A stretch of DNA of 64,000 nucleotides, taken from Sipunculus nudus (Eukaryota; Annelida; Sipuncula; Golfingiida; Sipunculidae). The notes beneath the pieces were generated by a model. It had not been told where the DNA came from. It worked only from the letters and a program-made list of their open reading frames with translations, and ran no database searches. The translations under genes were made by a program, and so were the position numbers. Below are positions 11,450 through 25,563 of the stretch, one piece after another. Position 1 is the stretch's first letter, and every line of letters begins with the position of its first letter. Location of the stretch: contig CM049318.1 in NCBI GenBank assembly GCA_026874595.1, forward strand, positions 60,858,250-60,922,249, written 5' to 3'.

Positions 11450-12500
11450 AACAAGAAAAGTAGGAGTCAGGAAAGGATTCAGTAAGACTCACAAATTCAA
11501 GTCAAGACTCAAGTCAAATTTTTCCAGGCCTAAGATTCTGAATTGGACTCGAGAGTCCTAGACTTGTACTCGGATCCGAGGTCATATTACGAGCAGTCAG
11601 AACGAGTCAAAGTCGAGTACAGTAGGAAAATATCTCTGACACGTGAGGCCTATAGTACATTTCACCAACTGCTGTCCACATGTTTTTTGTAGATGATTTA
11701 CTTAAGAGTTTATATTTTTCAATAATTTCCAAGAAAACAACATATGGAAGTGACAACCTAATATGGCTATTAAGAATTTTACAATAAATCGCCCATTTAT
11801 GTTTCACAAATTTTTTTAGTCACTTCACTATGATCTGGCAGATCCGATGTGTCTCTCCATAAGTAGCCAGCTTTGTTTAAGCGGGTTATATTTTTTAGAG
11901 TATTTACGTGACATCATCCAATCAGAAGCTGTCAGTTGAGGCTGTTTTTGCATGTGACCAACGAACTTGACCGCCATAAGTGGGTCTGACATGTTGTAAA
12001 AAGTAGACTGATTTCTCATATTTTCAAATAATTCTGTTCCTTAAATAAGGTGTAAGGTAGGTATTTATTTACCTTGTTGAAAATTAGGTCCTTTAATCCT
12101 CTACTCAACACTACAATTTTTTCCTTTAAAATGCAACTATTAAAAGTTTTCATAGCAAAAAACAGGTGGACATGAGGGGATGAAACGGACTATAAAATTC
12201 AGATTTATGAACACAGTATAGAGACTCGCATATGTGCAAACTGTTGACAGAATGCATGTTACAAAGACAAGGCTTTTATCGACTGTGCATCGAGAGCTAA
12301 ACATTACAGTAAAAAGCAGGTGTAAACTAAACAAAAAAAAATATAATCTCCAATTCCAATTCTAAAGTGCATTTAAAGTATACACATTTAAACAGGATTC
12401 AGACTCCGAAACACTCTATACTCTGACAGGAGGAAGGTGGACTGGGATTTGAGCCTGAAGGACTCGACTTGGAGTGGCGTTGACTCAAACCTTGATGGTA
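11450..12500. mobile_element. Possible hAT-like element with GACTC subterminal arms
   Basis: The left arm (about 11460-11620) is crowded with GACTC/GAGTC words, such as AAGACTC, GACTCGAGAGTCC, GAGTCAAAGTCGAGT. The right arm (about 12400-12500) carries ACTCGACTTGGAGT and TTGACTCAAACC words. Clustered short subterminal repeats at both ends are typical of hAT-superfamily elements. Exact ends, terminal inverted repeats and an 8-bp target-site duplication could not be fixed by eye, and there is no transposase ORF. The interior is copy B of the dispersed repeat at 4560. Confidence 0.35.
11640..12180. repeat. Dispersed repeat, copy B (first copy at 4560-5170)
   Basis: Same order of blocks as at 4560-5170, including AATATGGCTATTAAGAAT, CATCATCCAATC, GAGGCTGTTTTTG, GTGACCAACGA and GTGTAAGGTAGGT, in the same orientation. 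Copy B is slightly shorter. Confidence 0.7.
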
Positions 12501-12949
12501 CTGAGTCGAATACAAAACAAGCTGAAACTACAACCAACCATAATAGTTTCTAACAGAGATTTGGTATTCAAACGTGGCCAATTTTGCAACTTGTATTCTG
12601 GCAATGTCGGTATGCTTTTGAGGGACCTATTCACAAACCAGTTATATAACATGCACATGAAATATATTGTTTTCTCCTTAAATGTGGTACATGTACCTGC
12701 CATTTTAAAAATCATTTGTTTTTTTTTTTCCTGTACACGAGTAAAATGAGTTAGCGCGAACAGCTAGTGGTGCAAAACAAGAGCGCACGCCACCTGTTTG
12801 CCGTACCGCACAACCTCACAAATCAAGGGTTTTCAAGCTTCCAACTGGTGTGTTTTCTTTCATGTTTCATCCCCTTGTGCTGGAGTTGTCGCGCGTGCGC
12901 ATGGTCATGCCCTGGTCATGCAGTCAAGTTTTAGTTTAGTATCGCTACT

Positions 12950-13022
<73 letters not shown>

Positions 13023-13679
13023 AGAACCTAATAAACTCTATTTTTGGAATTCATTGATTCTTTCTTCTAACGGCAAATTGTATAATTAATTAGTAGCAAT
13101 GTGGTACGGATATCCTTTCTTGGTCAAAAGCATGACTTAAATGATATGCAAATGAGAGAGGATAGTGGCCTTGGGACGAACTAATATACAAATATCAGGG
13201 ATTCAACCCATTCACTAGACAGGCCGTTCAATAGGCCAGCACAGTTCCTGACTCTATTACGTCTACTGATATATCTAATTACTTTTTTTACATATTTTAC
13301 CGGCAAATATAATTAATCATGGTCTGACAGCTCTAGGCTACTTACCATTATTCCTTTATTACATCTGCAAAGAAGGCTCAGTCCCCATTTGATTGACTAA
13401 ACCTAATATTCTTGCCCTGGCCCTTAGCTTTAGTTTTTAAATTGACTTAACGTTAAGATGCCATCCCCAATAGAGCAGCAGGCCTAACTACCAAATTAAA
13501 GTGGACCCTGAGATGCAAGTTGTTAATCAAAGTCCTTCATTATTCTTTCAGGTTTGTTTAATGTCAAATGCAACGCACCGATTATGAATATAACCACATT
13601 TCAGGAAAAAACAGATATCGCGGGAAAAATGTTGCCTTCGTACAAATTTCTTACAAAGATTACACTTTTTCTTAATTTA
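12500..13679. other. Intergenic with TA microsatellite
   Basis: A (TA)n tract runs from about 12952 to 13018. No gene is supported. The 91-codon ORF at 12474 has no recognisable features. Confidence 0.45.
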
Positions 13680-14100
13680 CAAGCTATGTTTTAACCTCTA
13701 TTTGTCTTTTCTGTTTTTAGATTATTTTTTCACAAAAAGTACCTCTTTTGCTTAATTAACAGGAGTACTGATCGTTGATTGCCCTCCAAGGAGGTTATGT
13801 TTTGACCTCTGTTTGCTTTTAATTTTCAGAAATTTCCCCAAACATACCACTTATTTCAATCGATAGGGATACCGATGACTGGTATTTTCCTCCGTCAAGT
13901 AAGAAACACTTGATATACTAGGTTATACTGATTGTCCATTCCTCTCCACGGAGGTTATGATTTAACCTCTGTCTATTTGTTTTTCTGTTTCCGGAATTTC
14001 TACCAATTTTTTTTTCTCAGTTTATAGGAATACTGATACTGATACTGATTTCTTTCCACCAAAGAGGTTATACTTTCACCTCTGTCTATCTTTTATTTCA
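13680..14100. repeat. Degenerate tandem repeat with AGGTTAT...AACCTCT hairpins
   Basis: Four copies of an inverted motif, approximately GAGGTTATGTTTTAACCTCTGT, occur at about 13685, 13793, 13953 and 14065, each followed by TTTGTTTTTCTGTTT-like text. In the third copy GAGGTTA pairs with TTAACCTC. Spacing is 108-160 bp, and TACTGAT words recur between copies. This is a decayed tandem repeat with a potential small stem-loop in each unit. Confidence 0.55.
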
Positions 14101-15843
<1,743 letters not shown>

Positions 15844-16017
15844 GTCCGTTTTGCAAAAGAACACTACCGGAGTGGCAATAAGACATTCTTTTAAACATAA
15901 AACATTAAAAACCTGACGTCTGGGCGAATTGTAACATGACTGTATACCTGACATGGAGATTTTTACATCATTAAGAAACTGCGTCTGAAGAGAGTTATAA
16001 CTCAACTAACTGACCTC

Positions 16018-16330
16018 ATTACGCGCGGTGACGTCCTTTCCACTGCGGCGTCCCTCGGTATCAATTTACTTTGACTGCGTTTTTACCTTTATCAGCGCTG
16101 TGACTTTAACACTCCCGTGAGCGCTTCACTTTACCTCCGTGCTGCCCATGCCTCCTCACAATGATTGTGAACCAATTACCACTAGCAGCGTCCCGCTGCT
16201 GTATTTAGCTGCTGCTGCTGTGAACGGTTACCAAGGTTTCCTCATCCCAAGAGAAGCAGTTCTGACAAGATGACGTCACTCTCGCCGCTCGTCCTGGATA
16301 TGGAAACAGTTCATTACCAAAGTGGAGTTT
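16018..16330. promoter_or_regulatory. Locally GC-richer segment with CRE and CCAAT words
   Basis: A CpG-richer island in AT-rich DNA. It holds a TGACGTC word near 16029, a CCAAT box (ACCAATTACC) near 16172, a short GCTGCTGCTGCT run near 16207, and TGACGTCA near 16272. No gene start could be attached to it on either strand, so a regulatory role is only a guess. Confidence 0.2.
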
Positions 16331-17895
16331 AAGGTGTTATATATATACCAACCAAACTTGAACAGTAATACCCCTATAGAATTTAAAGCATTTTCTTCTT
16401 TTTTTTACAATAATCTTTAATTTAAGAAGTATTAATATATTATGTGATAAGTTTGTTTTGTGACTTTCTATTTCTCTGTATTTAAATGCTTTCAACGGTT
16501 CTTTTTGATATATCAAAGGTAGTATATAAATTTACATTTCTATTACCTAACATACAGTAATATTTGAATAGATGAGCCGAACAGATTTCTGTATTCGTTA
16601 ATCTTATAAAGCACTCACTCTTACAATAATTTACTAGAAGTGAGATCATGGATCAGGGAAAAATCCCTGAGAGATCCAGGACCACAGATTAAAATAACGC
16701 CCCACTATAAGAGATATAACTCGCTAGACAAATCCTAGTGTACCAGTACAAACACGAAATACATAAGATCCAAGGCAACAGACAAAATTGAACGACCCAG
16801 TGTAAAAATCTAAAAAGATAGACAAAATGGAACGCCCCATGCAGTGTCACAGATTCAAGATGATAGAAATAAATGACGAAATTGAATAGATTAAAGACAA
16901 CCAAATTACTTTTAAAATTCGTTTAACTGATCGAAGATGGAACAAGATGAAAAAAAATATCCTTTGGAATAAATAAAAACAAAAGAATGGGTAAACCATT
17001 CAAACAAAATCCACGCATGACTGACGTCATGTTATCCGGAGGGGCTGTGGGGGAAGGGGCAAATTGACAGTGTAACCAATATGGTCCACTTTGGAAGATG
17101 TTACAGGCGTCTGGGCCAGGGGGGTCAGGGAGGGGCATAAGACTTCAGGATCCCGCAAGTGGCAATCGGAAAAATCAACCGGGCAAACACGTCTGAAGCC
17201 TAATGTTCTCCAGACATAAAGCGAAAAAAATCACCGTCTGAAGTGTCAGCTGTCCCGGACCCGTTAAGAGGAAAGGGATGTGTAAAATTGAAGGCAGACA
17301 AGCAGTCAAAGACGGATGACATGGGAGTAACCAATAATTTGATAATCAATACGTGAACAACATAAGGTAGACATGCAGGCGACAGTGCTTTCATTACGGT
17401 CGTGTATCTTGGGAATTTAGAAAGGGAAGGGTTCATCCTTTTTATCCAGGGACCTAATTCGCGTAAAGAGGTACACATCTCCACGAAGGGACGTGTGTGT
17501 GTTTAGCCTTCAGAATTAAACAGGGACATATTGCAACAAAAAATAACTTCTCCCAGTAAAGGTTTAGACCCCTTCTCCAACAATGCAACATGTTTTATCT
17601 CCCCCGTAAGGGGGAGGGGGGTTAAACCCATTGTCCCACATTGCAACAAAATAAAACTTCTATCCTGTAAAGGGGGTATTAACAACGTGAAGGCATTACC
17701 CCGCCCCCCCCCCCCCCCAACTGGAGCTGCAGTTATTAAAAGAACCATGTAAATAATTAAAAAGTATGGGTCTGTAAATTGTTAAAGGTTCTTGGAATTA
17801 ATAACATTATTGTTTTTTACCTTTAAATAATCAATTCGATTACTGAACAAAAATCAAATATTATGTCAAAGAGGCATATCTAATTAACGTTTTCA
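16331..17895. other. Intergenic, no gene seen
   Basis: A poly-C run lies at about 17701-17718. A short near-repeat around 'CCACATTGCAACAAAA' and 'ATATTGCAACAAAAAATAA' occurs at 17525-17660. No gene supported. Confidence 0.4.
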
Positions 17896-17898
17896 TAA

Positions 17899-17918
17899 TA
17901 ATGATAATAATAATAATG

Positions 17919-17966
<48 letters not shown>
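17899..17966. repeat. (TAA/TGA)n microsatellite
   Basis: AATAATAATGATAATAATA-type trinucleotide array at the start of duplication copy 1. Confidence 0.9.
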
Positions 17967-17968
<2 letters not shown>

Positions 17969-18610
17969 GATGATAATTATAATAGTGTATATAACATGAT
18001 ACCAAACATTCAGTTGCTCATGGCGCTTTACAATAAAATCAAGAAATCATTGAGATAAAAGCAAATATTTAAACTGGGCCAGTAAATCACTGCACGCGTA
18101 TACAACTATATACCCCTACAACTAAACTATATATAACAAAAAAAACTAAAACATTGTAACCCAATAAAGTAACAATTAGTTTTTCTCATGCACTACTGTT
18201 CCAACATCTAATTTGGGGTATAAAAAACATTTCTTTTAGAGCTTACTAATTCATGTTTATTTTATCTCTGTGTGTGTTAGCTAGAGAAACGTATGAAAAA
18301 ATACTAAAAAATTGTTTTAATAAATCGACTATTTCATTTACCGTTATCGATTTATTACTTCCTTCAATTCAATGCATCAGTTATTTTATTCATTGTCACA
18401 CCTTTCGTTCAGTTTATAGAGGCTTTGTCCTTGTACCAGTCAAGCTCATACGAAAATCCGATTAAATCCCTGATAAGCCCTATGGATTTTTTTTACGAGA
18501 TGGAGACACCACGCCAGCCGCACTAATGAAAAACGGCCAGCAACAGGTACACCAGTAGTAACGCTATAATTCCAAAGCTAGCCATCGCACGAGGGTTGCT
18601 GGAATATTTA

Positions 18611-18612
<2 letters not shown>

Positions 18613-18673
<61 letters not shown>

Positions 18674-18700
18674 TTAATAATAATAATAATAATAATAATA

Positions 18701-18791
<91 letters not shown>
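18613..18791. repeat. (TAA)n microsatellite, long
   Basis: About 58 TAA units with three phase slips, at the start of duplication copy 2. Its homopolymeric Tyr/Ile/Leu ORFs are artefacts. Confidence 0.95.
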
Positions 18792-19717
18792 GTTTATATA
18801 ACATGATACCAAACATACAGTTGTTCATGGTGCTTTACAATAAAATCAAAGGAACATTGAGAGAAAAGCAAATATTAAAACTGGGCCAGTGAATCACTGC
18901 ATTCCTATACAGCAATAACTATATATGGCTATAAAACTAAAACTATATCTGTAACTATAAACCTAAAACACTATAAACCCGATTATGTAATAATTAATTC
19001 ATAACATGCATTAATGTACTTACAGCAAATGCGGGAACAAAAAGACTTTTCATGATAAACATTAGAGCTTACTAATTCATGTACAATTTATCTCTGTGTA
19101 TTAGCTAGAGATTAAAACGTATGAAAACAATACTTTATTTACAATAATTTAAATTAATCAATTATTTCTTTTACGGTTATCGATTTATTACTACCTTCGA
19201 TTCAATGCATCGGTTATTTGAATCATTGCCACACCCTCAGTAATTGGTCCAGTTCGTAGGTTTTGTCCTTGTACCAGTCGAGCTCATACGAAAATTTGAT
19301 TAAATCCCTGATAAGCCCTATGGATTTTTACGATATGGAGACACCACGCCAGCCGTCCTAATGAAAAACGTCCAGCAACAGGTACACAAGTAGTGACGCT
19401 AATTTCAAAGCAAATATCACATGAGGGTTGCTGTAATATTTAATAATATTGGTTTCGATTGATAAATTATAGCCAATATTTTGTATTATCTTGGCACCAA
19501 GTGGAAAAAGTGTCATTTTTAAGATTTTTGGAAACTAATTTGACATTTTTATCTAAGGTTAACTCTACCATTCTGATTTTGCGCCAGTATGGTTGCTTGT
19601 TGGTTGATTCTTTGTGGCAACATATTTTGTTATACCATTGGGACAAAAGCACGAATACTTGTTGGCTTCATCTGACTATAATCTTAAAAAAGCAAAAGTA
19701 ATTCCAGCAGGGCTCGA

Positions 19718-19718
<1 letters not shown>

Positions 19719-19764
<46 letters not shown>

Positions 19765-19810
19765 AATTCCTCATTTATTCATTCATTCATTCATTCATTC
19801 ATTCATTCAA
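19719..19810. repeat. (CT)n and (ATTC)n microsatellites
   Basis: (CT)n from about 19719 to 19761, then (ATTC)n with about nine units from 19774 to 19809. Confidence 0.93.
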
Positions 19811-19830
19811 CCGCCACAACCTTTCTTTTT

Positions 19831-20285
19831 AAAGGGATATAATCAGGAGCAATATTATTCCTATTCTTTTACACTATCAGCTCAGTTTTGCTTTTTTTAC
19901 GAAAGTATCCCAGCAATACCATCCCAGCAACCAACCTCAGTACCTCGCATACGGCTGTTAAACACCTTGTTATGGCTCTGTGTGATGGTAAACACCGTCC
20001 ACGTGTGTATGTTCATCATAACAAGGCCATGTGACCAATGGTCCGATTGTGAGCCGCAAAACGCGGTGTTTCAGCCAACGGGAACATCTATTAGATTTTT
20101 TGGGCTAAGTCAGTTAGGACATCTCCTATTTGACACGTGTTGTGGCTTGGCGATGCACAGGGACCTACACGCTGTGTTAATGTTGACACCTGTGATCGCG
20201 CCCGGTCCACTGTTTTAACACTCGTTTACAGGAGTAAGCAAACGGTTTCAAGGCAATATATTTGCAGGTACAGATTTATTTTAAA
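19831..20285. repeat. Dispersed repeat copy 1 (partner at 26554-27195)
   Basis: Shares in order with 26554-27195: AAAGGGATATAATCA, CCTATTCTTT, TTGTTATGG, GTAAACAC(C/A)GTCCACGTG, GGTCCGATT, GCGGTGTTTCAGCCA, CGCTGTGTT, CCTGTGAT(C/T)GCGCCCGGTCCACT, ACTCGT, ACAGGAGTAAGC and AACGGTTTCA. It is the shorter, probably more complete, uninterrupted copy. No protein is evident. Confidence 0.75.
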
Positions 20286-22789
20286 AGGAAGCAACTATTT
20301 TTCACGTTAATTCAATATGTATTATAGGTGATTGCGCCCCTTTAAGGGTTTCAGACCTATTTTTGCGGCCTGCCCCCTATTTTTTTCCGGACTTGAGGAC
20401 ATTTTTTAGGCTTTGTCATTAGGTCTTTTGGATTGGACCCCAACCTTTCCTAAAACCTGTACCCGCCCCTGTTTGTCTTAAATTTTAGCTGGACAAACCA
20501 AATCTCTCGTACAAAGAAAGTTTAACTGTACATGCTAACATGTAGTCATATAGTTCGATCCATTGAAGAAATTCAAATTAGATCACCATGACATATTTTT
20601 ATAACAGGGCCAAAATATTTGTCTTGGCACCTCAAAAGTACCACACTTATCAGTCTTAATTATATAAAAGGCCAGATATCTCATGAAGAGTTGAATTGCA
20701 TATGAGGAAATTCGGTATGCTGATTGATTTTGGAGAATTGTTAATTGTTGCAGAATGTTTACCCATTTTCTTGTATTTATTAGAATGTCAGATAACACCT
20801 ATTGGTCCACTCTCTGGCCGGACACAAAATGTAGCCGTTGGAATCAAAGCTCTTACTGAACATCAAGACAGATTCAAATGAGATTTACCAGGGTACACGG
20901 ATGAAGGTCGCTGTGACCTATATTTTCAGAGTCACGGGGCACAGACAGGTTTTCGTACCTCAGAGGCTAAGCAGGGTAGGGATCGTAATATTTTGAAATG
21001 TTTACCTTTCCAAGGGAAAGACATTAATACAGGTTTTGCTTTCCGCAGAAGAAAAATTGACTTTCCGCTAATGATGACTCCTGCTATCATATCGCACTGC
21101 CAGACACACTCCGCTCTGTGTAAACCTGATTATGCCATCTTACATGCCATCCTACATGCACACTTTACAAGCAAAAAGAACTGAATGATTTCAATAGGAA
21201 CACTGTTATATCAGAAAAAGATTGCAAAAAGGGGGAAATATAGGAGATAAGGGCCTAAATGCCGGAAAGTATAAAAAATAAAGGCCATTTTTATATGAAA
21301 ATAAAGGAAATAAAGGGGAGACGGTGGAAGACTAAATGTGAAAAACATCTAGGCGGTCACCTGTCCAATGGATCAGCACAAAATGAAAAATGCCTTTCCG
21401 TGCACGCGTTGTATGTCTGAGACAGGCGGTTATTACGACCCCTGCAGGGAATACATCATTACCAGAAGACCTGGGAAGCTTAAACTTTACACACAGGCAG
21501 GTTGTGTCAAACTATCTTGGAAACTATAAACCAGAAAAATAATACGTCAAATTTAACTGACCGTCTAGCCCACCAGTCACTTGTTGTTTATAACAACAGA
21601 GCCACTTCACATTAATTTCAAGGAGAAACTATTCACTACGTGGCAATGCAAACATATATTTCCACAAGGCTCTATAATTATTAGAACTGCACAAAACCTA
21701 TTTCTCTACATATATCTTTAACATTAACTTTACAAGTTTACGAAAAGTACGATAGTTACATTTCTAAGAGTAATCTTGAAATCTGTTCGCCCGCGAACAC
21801 CGCAGAGTCTTTAAATTAAACACCGTCTTGGCTGGAGTTACCAGACTGGAACACATTAGAGGTCTCCCAGGGGAGATGCCGACAGAATGTGAAATCTGAC
21901 ACGCGGGACAAGAGGTCTCGTCGTTGCCATGACACTCCCACGCACGATCTCAAGCTTCAAGCATTACTCCGCGTTAGGTGGCCATTCTTAACGGAACCCT
22001 GGATTTTAACAACTATAGGAATGCTGGTTTTCAGTTTTTTTGTCTTTCTTTTTCCCTGTGAAACAAATAATTTTGCTCAACTGCTACGTCAAGATTATTG
22101 ATACAAGTACAATTAACTTTTACTCCGGGATTTACAGGTGAAATGATAAATTCCGTGAGAACATTGGTGTATCTCTCCACTTCCGAACATTCTGCAAGAA
22201 ATGTTATATTTCTGAATGATATTGCTCAACTCACCTCAAGTTGCATGTATGGATCGTGATATAGTGTAGAAATATCTTCTTTGAGTATTTAACAAGTAAA
22301 CCAGCGGCTAATACCGACTTTTGATCCTTTCTTTGAAATATATGCGCGATATGGTCAAAAGGTTAATTGAATTGATAGGATTAGTTTTTGTTATCAATAT
22401 GACTATATCTAAAAAAAAAGTTATGTTTGGTAGTGCCATGAAATAGTGCCATGAATATCAATTGTCTAACATTTTCTGTCTATAAATAAAATAATAGTAA
22501 ACAACCTGCGAAATTCAAAATTTCTTTTTGGATCATCCAAATGAAAAATGCTTTTGAAAGTACATTCATTAAGTTGTATCATATTTCTTCTCATATATTT
22601 TATACGTAAATCACTGTATAAAATGAGATAACAACATACAATGACAGTCTGAAACGGAAGCTTTAGAAACGAAATATCAAAACAATATTAGAAATAATCA
22701 ACTTAGCTGTGAACCGAGTGGTCGTTCTTGAACCCTCAGGGCTTAATCAGTTTTGGATACATGAATAGGATGTTATATTTACCTAGCAG
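20286..22789. other. Intergenic, no gene seen
   Basis: Short ORFs (20696, 20993, 21889) lack splice context and family signatures. No array-type repeats seen. Confidence 0.4.
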
Positions 22790-22970
22790 GAATTTTACTG
22801 ATATTACCTGTTTACATAACCTGGCGTTTTCCAGGGAACTCGATCAGTTCCTGGATACTTATTATCCCTCCGTACATAAACAAATCGTCAATTTCTCCGA
22901 GGCCGCACCAAGAAATATTGATCTACTGACTATTGGCAAAAATATCGAGCGAAACTACGAAAGGGCCGAG
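22790..22970 (+). CDS. Putative exon of unrecognised protein (block A)
   Basis: Opens after TTTACCTAGCAG and closes before GTTATG. It has 60 full codons with a well-mixed composition (for example FSRELDQFLDTYYPSVHKQI and LLTIGKNIERNYERAE), unlike the Lys/Phe/Ile-rich noise ORFs nearby. It enters with one base completing a codon and leaves on a codon boundary. I do not recognise the family. It may be a conserved exon of an unidentified gene or a gene remnant. Confidence 0.35.
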
Positions 22971-23039
22971 GTTATGTATTTTCACTTATAGTTTTTCTGT
23001 TTGTTTTTGCATCTTTACGTTTTGAAAAGTTTTGAACAG

Positions 23040-23300
23040 ACCATGATCATTTCTTAGCTCAGCTGACCATAGCTCATCTGACCTTTAGTGATCACCCCTT
23101 TGTCCGTCGTCCGTCGGGCCGTCTGTCATGCCAGCCGTCTTTTAAAAAGGCACAAATTGTAACCGTATGACCTAGAAACTTCTTACTTAACATCCAGGTC
23201 TGTTCTTGACAAATCTCTAATAACAAAAAATTAGTTTTGTGTGACCTTTAATTTGACAGTTCCGCGCGTTTATGTGTTATTAGCACTTAGAAAATCAGAC
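23040..23300. repeat. Dispersed repeat with CAGCTGACC / CCGTCGTCCGTCG head
   Basis: TAGCTCATCTGACC, ATCACCCCTTTGTCCGTCGT and GGCACAAATTGTAACC follow each other. The reverse complement of this head recurs at 48440-48540 (GTTAACGGACAGACAG, GCTATAGCTCAGATGA), and the GGCACAAATTGTAAC block recurs near 53200. Confidence 0.6.
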
Positions 23301-23656
23301 TTGAGATAGTGTTTTGGGCTGCAAACAAAACAAAAAATTGCACTCAATCCTATGACTAAAATATTGACTATATAGCATAAACTGCACATATAACATTTTT
23401 ACCATGAAATAAAAAAGAAAGAAAATCGGCCCAGCCAGTAATTTAGAACTATTGTGGACACGATTGCAAATTTTAACATTTTCAGTTCCTGATGTATGAA
23501 ATTCATATTTTAGATAGAATATCTCAGTTATGATTGTATGGATCTTTCTGCAATTCGGCAGACTTATTGGACACGGGTAGCCCTATCAGCTTGGAATACT
23601 GGTGATGCCATCTACATTTTTTTTATGTTTGTTCTTTTTTTAATATTATTTTTCAG

Positions 23657-23840
23657 ACTTAGAAATTATGGTAGTGGGGTCACAAGCAAACGCCGAGCAA
23701 ACAGATTCTTTACATTTAATTTACAGATTGAAAGAACATGCATCATTAACACATTTCTGTATCACCATGGAAAATTTTAGGAAAATCTGGTCCATGAGTT
23801 CTTCACATGCAGCTGCTGTGGACATTATTGCAAAACACAG
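23657..23840 (+). CDS. Putative exon of unrecognised protein (block B)
   Basis: Strong acceptor (ATTATTTTTCAG) and a GTACAG donor bound 60 full codons, entering with two bases and leaving with two. Text includes IMVVGSQANAEQTDSLHL and TMENFRKIWSMSSSHAAAVD. Composition is protein-like. It lies downstream of block A in the same orientation, but the phases of A and B do not join directly. Either an exon between them was missed, one junction is elsewhere, or the gene is broken. Family not recognised. Confidence 0.35.
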
Positions 23841-24651
23841 GTACAGATATAGCATCTGATTTATACCATAAATTCATATTTTACGATATATCCCAGTAAT
23901 GGTTGCCTTGTATGTTTTGTATTTGGTAACCTTGATGATCATGAGTTGTCTTTCCACATATTCTCAATTTTCATGCATTTTTTAGTAATGCATGATTTGT
24001 GTGATTATAGCCCTCGAATAAGTGTCCTGGGTTGGAAAAAAATTGTACACTCACTCTGGACAATTTGCAGAAAATCCATTCAATCGATTATTCACAACTA
24101 TCATATACACAATTGCAAAAATACTAAAATAACAGCAGCCTAAGTTAATATAATTTCTAAGCGTCAGAGTTCAGCTTAGCGTCATGACCCCTGGGTCATT
24201 TGTTTTGTAGAGAGTTAGGCTAAAATCCATTGAATTACGGAGGTATTCTGAATCGCCGTAATATGTTTTTAATTCAAACGATTCTATAGCATTAATCGTG
24301 ACATCCGGTCATTCCTCTGTTTTGAGTGAGGTCTATAGAGCCATTCATCGGAATAAGGGTCCGGCTTTGTTCTAGATTTGACATGTGATGGAGTTGTTGA
24401 ACCGTGACAAACATTTCTGGTGTAAACCTATAGCTGTGTGCACAGCAATGTTTCCGTTGGGCGGATATGGATCCGATATCGGCACAAACTACAGCCCCCA
24501 TAAATGATTAAGAGTTTGTCAGTTTGTGTGGACAGATCAAAAAATATGCGACAATACTTGAAATAGTGCGCATGAACAACCAAAACTGAAATCCATTTAA
24601 TGCATTATACCTGCATATATTAATGCAAAATGCGGATTCTAATTCACGTAG

Positions 24652-24756
24652 ATCTAATGAAGGAATCAAACTATGAGCAGCAATTAGTAACACTAATGCG
24701 GGATCGTTTAGGCCACACATACAAAACAATTACTGGACTTTTAGAAAAAAAATATG
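24652..24756 (+). CDS. Putative exon of unrecognised protein (block C)
   Basis: Bounded by TTCACGTAG and GGTACGAG. It has 34 full codons entering with two bases and leaving with one, and reads as a helical segment (LMKESNYEQQLVTLMRDRLG). It does not join block B in phase. Possible further coding-like pieces follow at about 25140-25400, but boundaries were not convincing. Confidence 0.28.
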
Positions 24757-25516
24757 GTACGAGTTTTCGATTTTCTTCTGTTTTCTCTCGTTACCGGTTA
24801 AATTACAATACTTTTAAAGAAAATTGCTTCAGTTTTTTTAAATGGTGTAAATGTTTGAAATAAAATTTAGTCCATATATTCCCCATACCTTTCACAAATG
24901 TTAAGAGAAGTTATCAGGCTTCGAGCGCGTCAATTTGACACCCCTAATATCAAAAATATGATTTTCAAGTTGAAAAAAAAACGAAATTTTTTTATTATAA
25001 GCTTTACTTTTTTTATAAATAAAGCAATCCTATTATGTTGTCTCCAGTCATATGATTTTTTTTATCGAATATTTATAATTAAAATGTTATAGTATCTTGC
25101 CCTGTTGTGATGCTTTCTGTAATAGTGCAAAAGAACCAACTCCTTTTTTGGCCTACCCGGGGTAGCTGTCGTTTTCTTCATTAGGAAGTTTGACAGGTGG
25201 CGGAGCATGCGAGGTGCACGATTGATGGTTATTTACGACCTGGTAAGATGTCATGTGCAATCGGTTTAGGTCTGACGAATGTGGGCTGTTATACGTCATT
25301 AACAGATCGCAGACCGAAGCTGTAGCACTGCTGCTGTCTGCAGAACTGCGTGGGTACTTTGACGAGTTACATTGTTTTCAAAGAGCTTCCCATTTAATTA
25401 CTGTGTATAGAGGTTTGATACAAGCTGGTTTTACTTGGAAATTATGTAATTAAACCTTGTCGAAAGACTTTACATTTAGCAGTCTTAAGCCCTCTCTCTC
25501 CGATTGTCTATTACTT
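24757..25516. other. Possible coding remnants, no accepted gene
   Basis: Around 25150-25250 a frame reads VVFFIRKFDRWRSMRG and around 25270-25370 another reads TEAVALLLSAELRGYFDELH. Both are protein-like but lack clear splice sites, so they are noted, not annotated. Confidence 0.2.
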
Positions 25517-25520
25517 TCTT

Positions 25521-25560
<40 letters not shown>
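25517..25560. repeat. (CT)n microsatellite
   Basis: TTTCTTTCTCTCT-type tract of about 40 bp. Confidence 0.93.

Positions 25561-25563
<3 letters not shown>

Larger units (their letters stand above)
17896..19445. repeat. Tandem duplication of an ~0.8-kb unit
   Basis: Two direct copies (about 17896-18612 and 18613-19445). Each begins with a TAA microsatellite, continues with TATATAACATGATACCAAAC, TCATGG(C/T)GCTTTACAATAAA and AACTGGGCCAGT(A/G)AATCACTGCA. Each then has GCTTACTAATTCATG, TTATCGATTTATTACT, CAATGCATC and CTTGTACCAGTC, and ends with GGAGACACCACGCCAGCC and GAGGGTTGCTG(G/T)AATATTTA. They differ by scattered substitutions and by microsatellite length. No coding frame is shared. The junction lies in the long TAA array, so unequal exchange or slippage through the microsatellite is a likely origin. 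Confidence 0.85.

Noticed and set aside
18523-18828. ORFs of Leu/Tyr/Ile runs (82-101 codons)
   Set aside because: Pure TAA microsatellite translation.
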